Of a stretch of 55,238 bases of DNA, positions 25,984-37,231 are shown one piece after another. The stretch lies in contig JAUZRN010000032.1 in the NCBI GenBank assembly GCA_030950375.1, forward strand, positions 1 through 55,238, written 5' to 3'. Made by a program: the position numbers and the translations under genes. Source of the DNA: Rhodothermus sp. Lineage in GTDB: Bacteria > Bacteroidota > Rhodothermia > Rhodothermales > Rhodothermaceae. The notes under the pieces are model-generated. The model did no database searches. It saw only the letters and a program-made list of their open reading frames with translations, and was not told where the DNA came from. Position 1 is the stretch's first letter. Each line of letters opens with the position of its first letter.

Positions 25984-27414
25984 CTACCGTAGCAGCTCAA
26001 GGCGGCCATCGCGATAGCGGTGATAGTAAAGCGCTCGGTTGACCTGACCCCCATTGAAATGTATCCGAACTCCCAAGCCCTGATAAAAGGGGGCTCTTCG
26101 GATACGGTCGGCCAGTTCGGCCAGCGCGGACCGGTCCGACAGTTGCGTCAGCAGAAAGCGCGTCACATCGTAGCCGGTATAAACCAGCCGGTCGGGCTGC
26201 TCTATACGCCCCAGTGTCTGATAGCGCTGAATAAAATCCTGCACTTCGACTCGGCTGGTATCGACATAAAAATCATTGCTGAAGGTCAGCAGGTATCGGC
26301 TGGCCTGTAGCGCCGCCCGCATTTCCCGCCAGGCTGCATTCCCGAGTACCCGGGGTGTCAGTCCGGAACGATCCAGGCTGCTCAATGCTGCCCGGGCCAA
26401 TACCGGTGCATTCCCTCCTGCAAGCGGCAGGTAGAGCGCCCGCGCCTGTGCCAGCGTATCGCGCCCAATATGCTGGACCAGCCGGGCCCATGCCTGCGCG
26501 TCGGAAAGCCGCTTGTCAAAGGGAATCACCGCGCCCAGACGAAGCGCTTCGGCCCGGAACGCCTCGGCCATACGCTCGGCGGTTGGATCCCCCAGTTGCG
26601 CGACCACTCCAATGCTGTCCAGACGCAATCCGTAGACGGCCATACGCGCCATCAGTCGTCCCCGCACTGCAAGGGTAGGATTGGCCTGAAACACAAAACG
26701 TCGCCCCTTGGAGACGGCTTCGTCCGTTGCCAGGGGTGCTATCAGCACAACACCGCGTTGCTCAGCCACCTCAGCCGCGGCCCGTGCCTGCTCGCTATAG
26801 AGCGGTCCGATGACCAGATCGACCTGTTGCTCGTCGAGCAGCGCCCGCAGGGCAGCCTGCACCTGCGCCGAATCTGTTCCGGCATCTCGAAAAACCATAC
26901 GAACCGGCACGGACAGACTCTCGGCATTGTGTGCTTCGACGGCCAGCCGAATGCCATCAACCAGAGCCTGCGTCAGCGGCGCGTTCTCGGCATCCAGAGG
27001 CAGCAGAATGCCCAGCGTGATCAGGCGTGCCTGCTGCTGACGCCGACGCAGCGCAACCTCGGCCAGGCTCCGCAGCTGGGTCGCCTCACGCTGATACCGA
27101 CTGGTCGGATACCGACTGACAAACGTATCCACCCACGTAATCACATAGGCGTACTCGCCCATGCGATAGAGCGCCTTGGCGGCCATAATCCAGGCGGCCG
27201 TCGTCCGCCGGTGCGGAGGGTAAGCATCGATTACCCGCCGAAACTGTCGATAGGCCAATCCGTAGTCGCCCCGCTCAAAAGCCCGCAGCGCCTGCGTAAA
27301 TTCGGTTTCGGCCGCCTCAATACGCGGAATCTCTAAAGGCTGAGCCCAGCCTCCGGCGCCCTGAAGCCCCAGCAGCAATCCTACCAGAAGCGTCTGTACC
27401 ACATGCCTTCTCAT
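25984..27414 (-). CDS. Penicillin-binding protein activator-like periplasmic binding protein
   Basis: A 476-residue exported protein: signal peptide (about 1-22), an N-terminal TPR region ([17 protein letters not shown]) and, from residue 135, a type I periplasmic binding fold starting [10 protein letters not shown] and containing [20 protein letters not shown] and NDFYVDT. This is the architecture of LpoA/LppC-like proteins, which activate peptidoglycan synthases, and of Leu/Ile/Val binding proteins; the TPR plus no nearby ABC transporter favours the former by analogy. The start at 27414 overlaps the guaA stop as ATGA; an in-frame GTG at 27420 is less likely. Confidence 0.75.
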   Translation of the reverse strand: MRRHVVQTLLVGLLLGLQGAGGWAQPLEIPRIEAAETEFTQALRAFERGDYGLAYRQFRRVIDAYPPHRRTTAAWIMAAKALYRMGEYAYVITWVDTFVSRYPTSRYQREATQLRSLAEVALRRRQQQARLITLGILLPLDAENAPLTQALVDGIRLAVEAHNAESLSVPVRMVFRDAGTDSAQVQAALRALLDEQQVDLVIGPLYSEQARAAAEVAEQRGVVLIAPLATDEAVSKGRRFVFQANPTLAVRGRLMARMAVYGLRLDSIGVVAQLGDPTAERMAEAFRAEALRLGAVIPFDKRLSDAQAWARLVQHIGRDTLAQARALYLPLAGGNAPVLARAALSSLDRSGLTPRVLGNAAWREMRAALQASRYLLTFSNDFYVDTSRVEVQDFIQRYQTLGRIEQPDRLVYTGYDVTRFLLTQLSDRSALAELADRIRRAPFYQGLGVRIHFNGGQVNRALYYHRYRDGRLELLR

Positions 27415-28979
27415 TCCCACTCGATCGTTGCTGGCGGCTTGGAACTGATGTCGTAGACAGCCCGGTTGATGCCCCGCACTTCATTCACAATCCGGTTGGA
27501 CACGTGGGCCAGAAACTCATGGGGCAGACGGGCCCAGTCGGCCGTCATCCCGTCCACGCTGGTAACGGCCCGCAGGGCACACACGTACTCATAGGTACGC
27601 TCATCGCCCATCACGCCCACCGTCTGCACCGGCAGCAGCACGGCAAACGCCTGCCACACCTGATCGTACAGTCCATGCCGCTGCAACTCCTCCATAAAAA
27701 TGGCATCGGCCTCGCGCAGCAGATCCAGCCGTTCCTTCGTTACCGGACCAATCACCCGGACGGCCAGGCCCGGTCCCGGAAACGGATGGCGATGCAGAAT
27801 CACCTCAGGGACCTGAAGTAAACGACCAATCACCCGCACCTCGTCTTTAAACAGCTCACGAAAGGGTTCGATGATTTCGAATTGGAGCTGTTCAGGCAGG
27901 CCACCTACATTGTGATGCGTTTTAATCGTGGCCGAAGGCCCACGAAACGAGACGCTTTCAATGACATCCGGATAGAGCGTGCCCTGCGCCAGAAAACGCG
28001 GCCGACGCCCCAACTCGCGAGTCAGCTCTTCCGTAGCCTGTTCGAAGACCTCAATGAATGTGGTCCCGATAATCTTGCGTTTCTGCTCGGGATCGACCAC
28101 GCCTTCCAGACGGGACAAAAACAGCGCCCCGGCGTCAACAGCCTTAAGCCGTATATGAAAATGGTCCCGAAAGGTGGCGACGACCTGTTCCGCCTCTCCC
28201 TTACGGAGCAGACCATTATCCACAAAGATACAGGTCAGCTGATCACCCAGCGCCTGATGCAACAGCACGGCCGCTACCGACGAATCAACACCGCCCGAAA
28301 GGCCCAGCACCACGTGTTCATTTCCCACACGTCGCCGCACCTCGGCAATTTTTTCTTCAATAAACGAAGCGGGTGTCCAGTCTCCCCGGCATCCACAGAT
28401 CTTCAGCGCAAAGTTCTGCAGAATCTGGCGGCCATAGTCGGTGTGTACTACTTCCGGATGGAATTGCACCCCATAGAGCGGACGAGCTACTGCCCGTACG
28501 GCCGCAATCGGTGCGTTCTCGGTGTGCGCAATGACTTCAAACCCTTCGGGCAAACGGGTCAGATGGTCGCTATGGCTCATCCAGACCGTGGTGCCGGAAG
28601 GTATACCGGCAAACAGATCGGACGCGTCATCAACCTGCAAGCGTGCCCGGCCGAACTCCCGGCGATCCGCTTGCTCAACCACCCCGCCCAGTGTCTGGGC
28701 CATAGCCTGCAATCCATAACAGATGCCCAGTACGGGCAGCGGCGACCCATCATCCCGACGCAGTTCCAGCATCTCGCGGGGCAGCTGCGGCGCATTCGGA
28801 TCATAGACGGAACAGGGCCCTCCCGACAGAATCAGGCCCTTCGGGCGCAACGCGGCCACCTCTTCCGGCGAAAGGGTACAGGGATAAATTTCCGAATAGA
28901 CGCCAGCTTCTCGCACGCGCCGCGCGATCAGCTGCGTATACTGAGACCCAAAATCCAGAATAACTATCTTTTCGTGCAT
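27411..28979 (-). CDS. guaA: GMP synthase (glutamine-hydrolysing)
   Basis: Aminates XMP to GMP. The 522 residues hold a class I glutaminase domain ([21 protein letters not shown] at the start, catalytic Cys in [12 protein letters not shown], His-x-Glu later in VQFHPEV), the ATP-pyrophosphatase P-loop [10 protein letters not shown] and the C-terminal dimerisation domain ending PPATIEWE. The start at 28979 (MHEKIVIL) is conserved; the in-frame codons upstream to 29021 run into the gcvH gene. Overlaps the PBP-activator-like gene by 4 bp. Confidence 0.97.
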   Translation of the reverse strand: MHEKIVILDFGSQYTQLIARRVREAGVYSEIYPCTLSPEEVAALRPKGLILSGGPCSVYDPNAPQLPREMLELRRDDGSPLPVLGICYGLQAMAQTLGGVVEQADRREFGRARLQVDDASDLFAGIPSGTTVWMSHSDHLTRLPEGFEVIAHTENAPIAAVRAVARPLYGVQFHPEVVHTDYGRQILQNFALKICGCRGDWTPASFIEEKIAEVRRRVGNEHVVLGLSGGVDSSVAAVLLHQALGDQLTCIFVDNGLLRKGEAEQVVATFRDHFHIRLKAVDAGALFLSRLEGVVDPEQKRKIIGTTFIEVFEQATEELTRELGRRPRFLAQGTLYPDVIESVSFRGPSATIKTHHNVGGLPEQLQFEIIEPFRELFKDEVRVIGRLLQVPEVILHRHPFPGPGLAVRVIGPVTKERLDLLREADAIFMEELQRHGLYDQVWQAFAVLLPVQTVGVMGDERTYEYVCALRAVTSVDGMTADWARLPHEFLAHVSNRIVNEVRGINRAVYDISSKPPATIEWE

Positions 28980-29001
28980 AATCGCTCCGCCACTGCTCGG
29001 C

Positions 29002-29385
29002 TTACCCCACCATAGCCGCATAGTCTTCCGCCGTCAGGAGAGACTCCAGCTCGGAAGGATCTTTCAGGGCAATGCGGATCATCCATCCCTCCCCGTAAGG
29101 CGACTGATTGACCCATTCTGGATGATCCTGGAGTGCTTCGTTGACGGCAATGATGGTACCGGAAACCGGCATGTATAGCTCCGATACTGTCTTGACCGCT
29201 TCAACCGTACCGAAGACTTCATCTTTTGCCAGTTCGGTACCGACCGGCTGCAGCTCAACGTAAACGATGTCGCCCAGCTCTCGCTGGGCGAAGTCTGTAA
29301 TCCCCACCGTGGCTTCTCTGCCATCGGCTTCCAGCCGCAGCCATTCATGTTCTCTGGTATAACGTAGCTCACGGGGAAACTCCAT
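29002..29385 (-). CDS. gcvH: Glycine cleavage system H protein
   Basis: The lipoyl carrier that moves the aminomethyl group between the P and T proteins. The 127 residues are the family length, and the lipoylation site is the Lys in [16 protein letters not shown] (about residue 64). The rest fits: YTREHEWL at the start and the C-terminal DYAAMVG helix. P and T proteins are not in the window. It is 22 bp upstream of guaA and 46 bp downstream of accC, so it may belong to the same transcript. Confidence 0.96.
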   Translation of the reverse strand: MEFPRELRYTREHEWLRLEADGREATVGITDFAQRELGDIVYVELQPVGTELAKDEVFGTVEAVKTVSELYMPVSGTIIAVNEALQDHPEWVNQSPYGEGWMIRIALKDPSELESLLTAEDYAAMVG

Positions 29386-29431
29386 AACGCCTATCTGTTT
29401 GATTTTTCAGGAAGCCACCATCTCAGGCCTG

Positions 29432-30784
29432 TCAGGCCGGCTCAGGTTCCAGCCGAAACGATTCCAGAAACCGTGTGTCGAACCGTCCGGCTTGAAAATC
29501 CGGATGCTCCAGCAACTGGCGATGAAACGGTATGGTCGTGCGCACTCCTTCAATGACAAATTCTTCCAGAGCTCGCAGCATCCGACGGATAGCCTGCTGA
29601 CGTGTAGGCGCCCGCACAATCAGCTTGGCAATCATCGAATCGTAGTAGGGGGGAATCACATAGCCTGCATACACATGCGTGTCGAGTCGCACGCCGGGGC
29701 CTCCGGGCGGATGAAACACGGTGATCTTACCCGGCGAAGGGCTGAAGTTTTTAAATGGATCTTCGGCGTTGATTCGACACTCAATGGCGTGTCCTTCGAT
29801 CTGGACGGTTGTCTGGGAGGGCAGTGGCTCGCCCATGGCGATGCGCAATTGCTGCTCAATCAGGTCGAAGCCGGTCACCTCCTCGGTCACGGGATGCTCG
29901 ACCTGAATCCGCGTATTCATCTCCATAAAGTAAAAGTTACGGTCGGCATCGACCAGAAACTCGATGGTGCCGGCGCCTTCGTAGTTGACGGCCTGAGCGC
30001 CTCGGACGGCTGCCTCTCCCATACGACGCCGCAGGTCTTCATCCACAATGGGCGAAGGGGCCTCTTCCAGCAGCTTTTGATGGCGTCGTTGAATGGAGCA
30101 CTCTCGTTCGCCCAGATGAATCACATTGCCTTTTCCATCGCCCAGTACCTGGATCTCTATATGGCGGGGCTGGACGATAAACTTTTCCAGATAAACGTCA
30201 GGTCGTCCAAAGGCCGCCTCGGCCTCGCTACGTGCCGCATTAAACTGTCGCTCGAAGTCTTCCTCCCGTTGCACTACCCGCATTCCGCGTCCTCCACCTC
30301 CGGCCGCCGCCTTGAGCATCACCGGATAGCCAATTTCTGCGGCCACTTTCAGCCCCTGCTTCACATTCTCAATCACACCATCCGATCCGGGCACGACGGG
30401 CACGCCCGCCTTACGCATGGTTTCCTTTGCCAGGCTTTTGTCGCCCATCAGACGAATGGCTTCCGGCGAAGGCCCGATAAACTTCAGGCCATGATCGGCA
30501 CAGATGGCGCTGAAGTCTGCATTCTCTGAAAGGAAACCATAGCCTGGATGGATGGCGTCGGCACCGGTGACCTCGGCGGCCGCAATAATACGGTCGATAC
30601 GCAGGTAGCTTTCCGAAGAAGGAGGTGGGCCGATGCAGACGGCCTCGTCTGCGAAGCGCACGGGGAGCGAATCGCGGTCGGCTGTCGAATAGATCACGAC
30701 CGTCTTGAGGCCCAGTTCGCGGCAGGTGCGAATCACCCGCAGGGCAATCTCTCCCCGGTTGGCAATCAGAACCTTGCGAATCAC
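29432..30784 (-). CDS. accC: Biotin carboxylase subunit of acetyl-CoA carboxylase
   Basis: Carboxylates biotin on BCCP using ATP and bicarbonate, the first step of fatty acid synthesis. The 450-residue protein starts [20 protein letters not shown] and has the ATP-grasp glycine-rich loop ([11 protein letters not shown]), the [14 protein letters not shown] catalytic segment and ECRINAEDP, all standard. It lies 6 bp after accB in an efp-accB-accC order, which is common in bacteria. Confidence 0.97.
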   Translation of the reverse strand: MIRKVLIANRGEIALRVIRTCRELGLKTVVIYSTADRDSLPVRFADEAVCIGPPPSSESYLRIDRIIAAAEVTGADAIHPGYGFLSENADFSAICADHGLKFIGPSPEAIRLMGDKSLAKETMRKAGVPVVPGSDGVIENVKQGLKVAAEIGYPVMLKAAAGGGGRGMRVVQREEDFERQFNAARSEAEAAFGRPDVYLEKFIVQPRHIEIQVLGDGKGNVIHLGERECSIQRRHQKLLEEAPSPIVDEDLRRRMGEAAVRGAQAVNYEGAGTIEFLVDADRNFYFMEMNTRIQVEHPVTEEVTGFDLIEQQLRIAMGEPLPSQTTVQIEGHAIECRINAEDPFKNFSPSPGKITVFHPPGGPGVRLDTHVYAGYVIPPYYDSMIAKLIVRAPTRQQAIRRMLRALEEFVIEGVRTTIPFHRQLLEHPDFQAGRFDTRFLESFRLEPEPA

Positions 30785-30790
30785 GGCTGC

Positions 30791-31348
30791 TCAGTCGAGG
30801 GCGATGACGAAGAGTGGCTGGTCGTACTCAACCGGTTGAGCGTTCTCGACCAGAATCTCCTTGACCACGCCGGCCACCTCGCTTTCGATCTCGTTCATGA
30901 GCTTCATCGCCTCAATGATGCAGAGTACATCGCCGGGTTTGACCCGGTCACCCACTTCCACGAACGGATCAGCATCAGGAGCCGGTGCCCGATAAAAAGT
31001 ACCCACGATCGGCGCCCGCACAACACAGGTTTTCTCTTGCGCGCTGGTGGCGGTGGTGGCGCCATCGGCGCGCTGTTCGGCCTGCACAGCGGGTGCTTTG
31101 GTGGCAGGTCCCGGATTGGCACCAGGCTCGGCCGAGGCAGCTACCGACTGCACTGCGGGAGCCGGCGCTGGCATAGGCTGCGGTGCACCATACGGCATTG
31201 CATAGGTCGGGATAGCCGCCGACTGCATCACAATGGTTGGCGCACTTTTGCGAATAACCAGCTTGAAGTCGTCTTCCTCAATTTCCACCTCCGCCACACC
31301 GCTTTCAGCGACAATTTTCAGCAATTCGCGAATGCGTTCCAGATCCAT
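30791..31348 (-). CDS. accB: Biotin carboxyl carrier protein of acetyl-CoA carboxylase
   Basis: 185 residues: an N-terminal helical domain (about 1-45), a long Ala/Pro-rich linker (50-105) and the biotinyl domain with the modified Lys in [13 protein letters not shown] (about residue 150). The linker length and composition are usual for BCCP. Gap to efp upstream is 29 bp and to accC downstream 6 bp. Confidence 0.97.
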   Translation of the reverse strand: MDLERIRELLKIVAESGVAEVEIEEDDFKLVIRKSAPTIVMQSAAIPTYAMPYGAPQPMPAPAPAVQSVAASAEPGANPGPATKAPAVQAEQRADGATTATSAQEKTCVVRAPIVGTFYRAPAPDADPFVEVGDRVKPGDVLCIIEAMKLMNEIESEVAGVVKEILVENAQPVEYDQPLFVIALD

Positions 31349-31377
31349 GGTAGGGCTGGGGATGGTTCAGGGGAGGA

Positions 31378-31956
31378 TCAGCCAGCCTCGGCTGTAGCCA
31401 CACGCGTGATGTACGCGCCCGTTTCGGTGTTTACACGGACCACGTCGCCTTCATTGATGAAAAGCGGAACCTGGATGACGGCGCCACTCTCCAGCTTGGC
31501 CGGCTTCGAGCCGCCTGTGGCCGTATCTCCACGAACGCCGGGTTCGGTTTCGACCACACGCAGCTCTACATGTTTGGGAATCTCGACGGTAACGGGCGTC
31601 TCCGTCTCGGCATGCACCAGCACGTCGGCCTCCCCACCCTCCTTCAGAAACGCACGTCGGGGGACCATTTCGGGCTGAATCGTTATCTGTTCATAGGTCT
31701 CCAGGTTCATGAAGTGCATGCCCAGTTCGTCCTCATAAAGAAACTGGTGAGGCCGGCGCTCGATACGGGCTGTCTCAACGCGCTCACCTGCACGGAAGGT
31801 ATTATCGACGACCTGTCCCGTACGCACGTTTTTCAGCTTCGTGCGCACGAAGGCCCCTCCCTTACCGGGTTTAACGTGTAGAAACTCCACGATCTGCCAC
31901 AGATCGCCCTTCCAGACGAGCACCAACCCGTTTCGGAAATCGCTCGTATCAGCCAT
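31378..31956 (-). CDS. efp: Translation elongation factor P
   Basis: Relieves ribosome stalling at polyproline. The 192 residues contain the three-domain EF-P fold: MADTSDFRNGLVLVWKG start, the conserved loop KPGKGGAFVRTKLKN with a Lys at its tip (about residue 34) that is usually modified, and the C-terminal PLFINEGDVVRVNTETGAYI. The tip is Lys, not Arg, so EarP-type rhamnosylation is not expected; EpmA is not in the window. The start at 31956 is the family start; an upstream in-frame codon at 31989 falls in front of it. Confidence 0.97.
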   Translation of the reverse strand: MADTSDFRNGLVLVWKGDLWQIVEFLHVKPGKGGAFVRTKLKNVRTGQVVDNTFRAGERVETARIERRPHQFLYEDELGMHFMNLETYEQITIQPEMVPRRAFLKEGGEADVLVHAETETPVTVEIPKHVELRVVETEPGVRGDTATGGSKPAKLESGAVIQVPLFINEGDVVRVNTETGAYITRVATAEAG

Positions 31957-32003
31957 AGGTATCGCAGCGTTCGTTCTTTGCGAAAGCACTTCTGCGGCAA
32001 GTC

Positions 32004-32033
32004 AATATAGGTAGCCTGCCAACCCAGTGTCAA
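32004..32033 (-). promoter_or_regulatory. Promoter of the efp-accB-accC operon
   Basis: On the minus strand: TTGACA (32033-32028), an 18-bp spacer and TATATT (32009-32004), 47 bp upstream of the efp start. TATATTG also resembles the Bacteroidota -7 element. The 31957-32132 gap holds nothing else I can support. Confidence 0.65.
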
Positions 32034-32132
32034 TCAAGCAGGATCGGATCAGCAGACATGGAGCAAACCTTCGCGCCGCGGTTTCGTCTCCCTCCTCATG
32101 GATATTTCATTGTAGAAACCGCGCTCCATCGG

Positions 32133-32933
32133 CTATCGGTATGGTTTTTCATGGCGAAGTACGGCCATCAGATCGGTGACCCCCACGGGGCCGTGCCGGT
32201 AGAGAAACGGTTCACCATAGGTAGCCCCGATCTGATAGCCGTAGGTGCGGGCCCGTGCTTCGATCCACTGAAGAAAAGCTGGGTTCGATACAAACGTTTC
32301 CGGCTCCTCGTCGTCTGCCTCATACGCTGGATGGTAAAACTGAGAGCGGAAGGCGCGGAGCGCCTCAAGACGCTGTGGCCATACCTCGGTAACATCGACC
32401 ACAAGGGTGGGCTCAAAGGGTACGGCCTGCATATAGTGGAGCACATGGTGGGGCCGCCAGGGTTCCTGGGGCGTCCCGTCGGGCTCGAAGGTCTCAACAC
32501 GCCGTAGTCCGGCCAGGAATAGCGCCGAAGCCGCCAGACGAGCCGCAGCGCCATGATCAGGATGGCGGCATGCCGGTGCATTAATGAGCACGATATGGGG
32601 CCGATAGCGCCGCACAGCCTGCACAACGGCCAGCCGTTGCTCCCAGGAGTCTTCCAGGCGTCCATCGGGTAATCCCAGGTTTTCGCGTGCAGCCAGCCCG
32701 ATGATACGGCCGGCCTCGAAAGCCTCCTGCAGGCGTCCTTCCGGTGTGCCGCGTGACCCCAGCTCGCCTCGCGTAAAATCCACGATACCTACCCGATAGC
32801 CCTGCCGCACCAGCAGGCACAACGTACCTCCCGCACACAGCTCTACGTCGTCAGGATGGGCTGCCAGCGCCAGGACGTCAAGGGGCCGGCCGCGCTCCGG
32901 ATCCTCAATGAGCACTACGCGCCGATCTTCCAT
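32133..32933 (-). CDS. bshB1: Bacillithiol biosynthesis deacetylase BshB1
   Basis: Removes acetate from GlcNAc-malate, the second step of bacillithiol synthesis, in a zinc-dependent PIG-L/LmbE fold. The 266-residue protein has the zinc motif LALAAHPDDVELCAGG (His-Pro-Asp-Asp) near residues 20-35, and a second zinc ligand region N-A-P-A-C-R-H-P-D-H. The substrate is set by family resemblance (G-E-L-G-S-R-G-T-P-E-x-R-x-x-E), which BshB1 shares and other LmbE proteins do not. bshC lies 4.3 kb away; bshA is not in the window. Confidence 0.9.
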   Translation of the reverse strand: MEDRRVVLIEDPERGRPLDVLALAAHPDDVELCAGGTLCLLVRQGYRVGIVDFTRGELGSRGTPEGRLQEAFEAGRIIGLAARENLGLPDGRLEDSWEQRLAVVQAVRRYRPHIVLINAPACRHPDHGAAARLAASALFLAGLRRVETFEPDGTPQEPWRPHHVLHYMQAVPFEPTLVVDVTEVWPQRLEALRAFRSQFYHPAYEADDEEPETFVSNPAFLQWIEARARTYGYQIGATYGEPFLYRHGPVGVTDLMAVLRHEKPYR

Positions 32934-32949
32934 ATGCGTTCCTGGCCAA

Positions 32950-35670
32950 TTAGCTTACCACGAAGTTGATGATGCGACCCGGCACATAAATGGCTCGCCG
33001 GATCGTCTTGCCGTCAATGTAACGGGCCACGTTCGCGTGCTGACGCGCAATTGCCAGGGCCGTTTCCTGGTCAGCCTCGGCCGGAATGCGCACGGTTGCC
33101 CGTACCTTGCCGTTCACCTGCACGGCAATCTCCACTTCTTCCACCTTCAGATAGGCCTCGTTGACCGCAGGCCATGGCTCATAGGCCAGCGACTGGGTAT
33201 GGCCCAGACGCTCCCAGAGCTCCTCAGCAATATGCGGGGCAAAGGGACTGAGCATAAGCACGAACGGCTCGGCGATAGCGCGGGGGAACGTGTCCCACCG
33301 GTTGGCTTCGTTGACGAACTCCATCATTGCGGCAATCGCCGTGTTGAAGCGCATGGCCTCGATGTCGTCCGTCACCCGGCGGAGCGTCTGGTGCAACACG
33401 CGAAGCTGCACGCGCGTGGGCTCGCCTTCATCTACCCGGAGCGTACCATCTTCGCTGTTGATGTAAAGCCGCCAGACCCGGTTCAGGAAGCGGTGGACTC
33501 CTTCTACCCCCCGCGTACTCCACGGCTTAACCTGCTCCAGCGGCCCCATAAACATCTCGTAAAGCCGGAGGGAGTCGGCACCGTACTGAGCGATAACCTC
33601 GTCAGGATTGACGACATTCCCCCGGCTTTTGCTCATTTTGTAGGCGCGGGCCTCCACGCGAATCTCCGGATGGGCCTTGAGCACAAAGAAGTCCCCTCGT
33701 TTTTCAACTTCAGCCTCTTTCTGCTTGACCGCCTCCAGCTTTTCGCCGGTGCGCACGTCTACGCCATCGTCCACGTGCTCGGCCGACACCCAGCGGCCTT
33801 CCGCATTCCGAAAGGCCGTATACTCCATCTCACCCAGAATCAGGCCCTGATTGACCAGTTTCATGAAGGGCTCGGGCGTGGAGACCAGCCCCAGATCATA
33901 GAGCACTTTGTGCCAGAACCTGGCATAGAGCAGGTGTAACACGGCGTGCTCGGCACCGCCCACGTAGAGATCGACGGGCATCCAGTACCGCTCCTTTTCC
34001 GGATCGACAAAGCGCTCCTCGTTATGCGGATCAATATAACGTAGATAGTACCAGCAGGAACCGGCCCACTGCGGCATGGTGTTCGTCTCGCGGTGAAAGT
34101 TTTTGATCTCGACGCCGGGCGGCGGTTCCACACCGGGTTTGAGCAATCGGACGTTCCCTTCGGGGGTCACCCAGCCTTTGACCCGAACCCAGTCAACGGC
34201 GCGGGCAAGGGGTGGCTGAGGCTCGGCTTCTGGATCAGACACCGGTTGAGGCCGAAAGTCTTCCAGATCGGGCAGTTCGACTGGCAACTCCGACTCGTCA
34301 AGTGGGTAAGTGCGGCCTGTCCGACGTCCCTCTTCATCCACCTCGTGCACGATAGGGAACGGCTCCCCCCAGTAACGCTGTCGACTGAAGAGCCAGTCGC
34401 GTAGCCGATACTGTACCGAACGCTTCCCCAGTCCCCTACGCTCAAGCCATGCGACAATCACCCGCTTGGCTTCTTCGTTATACAGGCCGTTCAACGACAC
34501 CTCGTCGTTGGCCGAGTTAACATGCGGCCCATCGCCTTCATAAGCCCCTTCCGCAAGATCCCCCCCCTCGACCACCTCAACGATGGGCAGGTTATACTTG
34601 CGTGCAAACTCCCAGTCACGCTGATCGTGGCCAGGCACCGCCATGATGGCACCTGTCCCGTAATGTCCAAGCACGTAATCGGCGATCCAGATGGGAATCT
34701 GCTGGCCGGTAGCCGGGTTGATGGCATAGCCCCCGGTAAAGACGCCGGTCTTTTCGCGGGCCAGCTCGGTACGTTCCAGATCTGACTTCTGTTGCGCCTG
34801 TTGCCGGTAAGCTTCCACCTCCGTCCGATGAGCGTCGGTGGTAATCTGATCCACCAGGGGATGCTCGGGCGCCAGCACCATGTAAGTGGCCCCAAAAAGC
34901 GTATCGGGCCGGGTCGTAAAGACCCGAATGCGTGCATTCAGTCCCACGACCGGAAATTCGATCTCGGCTCCCTCCGACCGACCGATCCAGTTACGCTGCA
35001 TCTCCTTGATGCTCTCGGGCCAGTCGAGCAGCTCCAGGTCCTCAAGCAACCGATCGGCGTAGGCTGTAATGCGCAGCATCCACTGGCGCATGGGACGGCG
35101 ATACACAGGATAGCCCCCCCGCTCCGATTTGCCGTCGATCACCTCTTCGTTAGCCAGCACGGTCCCGAGCGCCGGACACCAGTTGACCGGAACCTCGGCC
35201 TCGTAGGCCAGCCCTTTCTTATAGAGTTGCAAAAAGATCCACTGCGTCCATTTGTAATAACGGGGATCGGTCGTGTTAACTTCGCGATCCCAGTCGTACG
35301 AGAAACCCAGGCTTTTCAGTTGTGCCCGAAAGCGCGCAATGTTGCGCTCGGTCGTAAGGCGCGGATGTGTATTTGTCTCGATCGCATACTGCTCGGCGGG
35401 TAGCCCGAAGGCATCCCATCCCATTGGATGGAGCACGTGGTAGCCCTTCATGCGTCGGTACCGGGCCATAATGTCGGTGGCCGTATAGCCTTCGGGATGC
35501 CCTACGTGTAGCCCGGCCCCGCTGGGGTAGGGAAACATATCGAGCACATAGTACTTGGGCCGGGTAGGGTCGAAGCCCGGCTCTCCGGGACCAGCTGTCC
35601 GAAACGTCTTGTGCTCCTCCCAATAGCGCTGCCACTTCTTTTCAATCTCCTTAAAAGGGTATCCGGCCAT
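32950..35670 (-). CDS. leuS: Leucyl-tRNA synthetase
   Basis: 906 residues, class I. The HIGH-type motif is in [13 protein letters not shown] (about 49-61), the editing domain sits between, and KMSKS is at [16 protein letters not shown] near residue 680. The length is slightly above the bacterial average of about 860. It begins 16 bp from the start of bshB1 (which follows it) and no T-box or other leader is seen. Confidence 0.97.
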   Translation of the reverse strand: MAGYPFKEIEKKWQRYWEEHKTFRTAGPGEPGFDPTRPKYYVLDMFPYPSGAGLHVGHPEGYTATDIMARYRRMKGYHVLHPMGWDAFGLPAEQYAIETNTHPRLTTERNIARFRAQLKSLGFSYDWDREVNTTDPRYYKWTQWIFLQLYKKGLAYEAEVPVNWCPALGTVLANEEVIDGKSERGGYPVYRRPMRQWMLRITAYADRLLEDLELLDWPESIKEMQRNWIGRSEGAEIEFPVVGLNARIRVFTTRPDTLFGATYMVLAPEHPLVDQITTDAHRTEVEAYRQQAQQKSDLERTELAREKTGVFTGGYAINPATGQQIPIWIADYVLGHYGTGAIMAVPGHDQRDWEFARKYNLPIVEVVEGGDLAEGAYEGDGPHVNSANDEVSLNGLYNEEAKRVIVAWLERRGLGKRSVQYRLRDWLFSRQRYWGEPFPIVHEVDEEGRRTGRTYPLDESELPVELPDLEDFRPQPVSDPEAEPQPPLARAVDWVRVKGWVTPEGNVRLLKPGVEPPPGVEIKNFHRETNTMPQWAGSCWYYLRYIDPHNEERFVDPEKERYWMPVDLYVGGAEHAVLHLLYARFWHKVLYDLGLVSTPEPFMKLVNQGLILGEMEYTAFRNAEGRWVSAEHVDDGVDVRTGEKLEAVKQKEAEVEKRGDFFVLKAHPEIRVEARAYKMSKSRGNVVNPDEVIAQYGADSLRLYEMFMGPLEQVKPWSTRGVEGVHRFLNRVWRLYINSEDGTLRVDEGEPTRVQLRVLHQTLRRVTDDIEAMRFNTAIAAMMEFVNEANRWDTFPRAIAEPFVLMLSPFAPHIAEELWERLGHTQSLAYEPWPAVNEAYLKVEEVEIAVQVNGKVRATVRIPAEADQETALAIARQHANVARYIDGKTIRRAIYVPGRIINFVVS

Positions 35671-35756
35671 AGCCCTGTTTTAGCTGCGCAGTGTCTTGTC
35701 AGAAGCAGGGGCAATATACGCTACGAGTCGAGCGATTGTTTATTGAGAACATGTAC

Positions 35757-35776
35757 AAAAGGCCCCTGGCGGGGCC
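35757..35776 (-). terminator. Terminator of the 35807 gene
   Basis: GGCCCC (35761-35766), TGGC loop, GGGGCC (35771-35776). On the minus strand it is followed by TTTTG, and it lies 31 bp after the stop of the outer-membrane barrel gene, upstream of leuS. Confidence 0.7.
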
Positions 35777-35806
35777 TGTGGGATGACCTCGGAGATGACT
35801 GATCGA

Positions 35807-36427
35807 TCACCGAAAAGCCACCCCCAGTATAAGGGAGAAGTTTCGGTTTTTTACATCATCCGTCCGGGGGGCCCTGCGGTCGATTTTCGTAAGGCCCAGG
35901 TAGTAGCGTCCGGCAAGAAACACCTCCCGCATCAACCCGCGTTGCACCGGCAGTCCCAGCTCCACTCCCCCTACACCGCCCAGATCAAAGGCCCGAAGCA
36001 TTGCGTCAGCGTCCTGTTCGTTGATTTCAGTATTAAGCCGAACGGAGAACTGGGGACCGGCCATGAAGCGCAGGATACCGTTACCAGGCGGTACGGCGAC
36101 ACGCATCAGCAGGGACAGGGTTGTATAGCTGATGCGCACGCGCGCATCGTCCGGTGCAAACGGGGCTCCTCTCACCCGCTTTCCTCCCTTTACTTCGTAC
36201 CAGAGTTCTGGTTGAAGCGCCAGCAGATCGTTCAGCGGATAGCGCAGAAAGGCGCCGGCCGAAAATCCTGGCCGATAGGCCGCACTGCCCAGGTCTTCAC
36301 CGACGAACGTAGCCTGCACCCATCCGGAAGCAAATCCAATCAGAGGGTCCGGTTGGGCCTGCAGCACGTGCGCTCGCATGAGCGCAAAAATAAGCAGCAG
36401 GACAGCTCCTGACCAGCGAGTACGCAT
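35807..36427 (-). CDS. Outer membrane beta-barrel protein (PorT-like)
   Basis: About 206 residues from the ATG at 36427 (MRTRWSGAVL). A signal peptide ends near residue 25 (VLQAQP). The rest is alternating hydrophobic/polar strands with Gly/aromatic turns (A-G-A-F-L-R-Y-P-L, R-F-M-A-G-P-Q-F-S-V) and ends in an aromatic-rich strand with a terminal Phe-Arg (I-L-G-V-A-F-R), the small beta-barrel pattern of the Bacteroidota PorT/outer-membrane beta-barrel families. Ligand and function unknown. A terminator follows at 35757. Confidence 0.7.
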   Translation of the reverse strand: MRTRWSGAVLLLIFALMRAHVLQAQPDPLIGFASGWVQATFVGEDLGSAAYRPGFSAGAFLRYPLNDLLALQPELWYEVKGGKRVRGAPFAPDDARVRISYTTLSLLMRVAVPPGNGILRFMAGPQFSVRLNTEINEQDADAMLRAFDLGGVGGVELGLPVQRGLMREVFLAGRYYLGLTKIDRRAPRTDDVKNRNFSLILGVAFR

Positions 36428-36514
36428 GGCTGCTTCCGGTCTGATTCGACATACCAACGATCCGCTTGATCCTCGTTAGGCCGAAAGCGTTTCCAACCAC
36501 TTTTAACAACGTTG

Positions 36515-37216
36515 TTAATTTTTTGCAGCCCCCGCGTTGATCCACCGGGCAAAACGCTCAATTTCGTGGCTCAAGCGCGTACGCAGCGGCTCAAGACGGG
36601 GCTCGTGACGTTGCGTGGCCAGCATCAGCAGAGCGCGGTGAAAGCGCAGCTGTGCTTGAGGACCGGCGCTGAGCGCACGCCGACCGGGTCCCTCTGCAAA
36701 GACATCAACTCCAGCCTGTAGGCTCTGGTTGATTGTCCACAGGTTATGCAGCTTATCAGCCAGACTAATGGCTATAGCGGCTGGTGGCGCAGTCTGCAGG
36801 CGCGCCAGGTAATCAGCCTTGCGTTCTTCCCAGCTCCGTCGTCGTCCCTGTTCGTCGAATTTTTGTTCACTCACGGCATACACCAGCCGGGCTACTGCCT
36901 CGCCCATACGCGCCCGCAGCACCTCATAGCGAAGCTGCTGACCATGGCGGTTTGTATCTTCCAGCGCATCATGCAAAAAGGCAGCGGCCACGGTTACGTC
37001 ATCCCACCCGGCCCGGTCCACCAGTAGCGCTACTGTGGTCAAGTGCGCCATCACGGGCACAGGTACAAGGTCGTCAGCGTCGGGCGCCGGCATCAGGGGC
37101 GGTCGCCATTGACTTTTGCGATAGGTGCCATCGTGCCAGCGCGCTGCCAGCTCAATGGCCTGTTCTACCAGGGGACTGAACAGGGCGCGTCCGGTTTGCT
37201 CGTCTACACCCGCCAT
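36515..37216 (-). CDS. HD-domain hydrolase, RelA/SpoT or MESH1-like
   Basis: A 233-residue metal-dependent phosphohydrolase. HD motif F-L-H-D-A-L-E-D-T lies near residue 80, and a later A-I-S-L-A-D-K-L-H-N-L near 155 matches the second metal-binding block of RelA/SpoT hydrolase domains. There is no synthetase domain, so it would be a MESH1-type single-domain hydrolase, perhaps of ppGpp, or an unrelated HD enzyme. It is followed by the 35807 gene 88 bp away and preceded by bshC, 15 bp upstream, in the same direction. Confidence 0.7.
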   Translation of the reverse strand: MAGVDEQTGRALFSPLVEQAIELAARWHDGTYRKSQWRPPLMPAPDADDLVPVPVMAHLTTVALLVDRAGWDDVTVAAAFLHDALEDTNRHGQQLRYEVLRARMGEAVARLVYAVSEQKFDEQGRRRSWEERKADYLARLQTAPPAAIAISLADKLHNLWTINQSLQAGVDVFAEGPGRRALSAGPQAQLRFHRALLMLATQRHEPRLEPLRTRLSHEIERFARWINAGAAKN

Positions 37217-37231
37217 ATCCTCACAGATTTT

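Noticed and set aside
36515-37216. Full RelA/SpoT ppGpp synthetase
   Set aside because: Only the HD hydrolase part is present; no synthetase or TGS domain follows.
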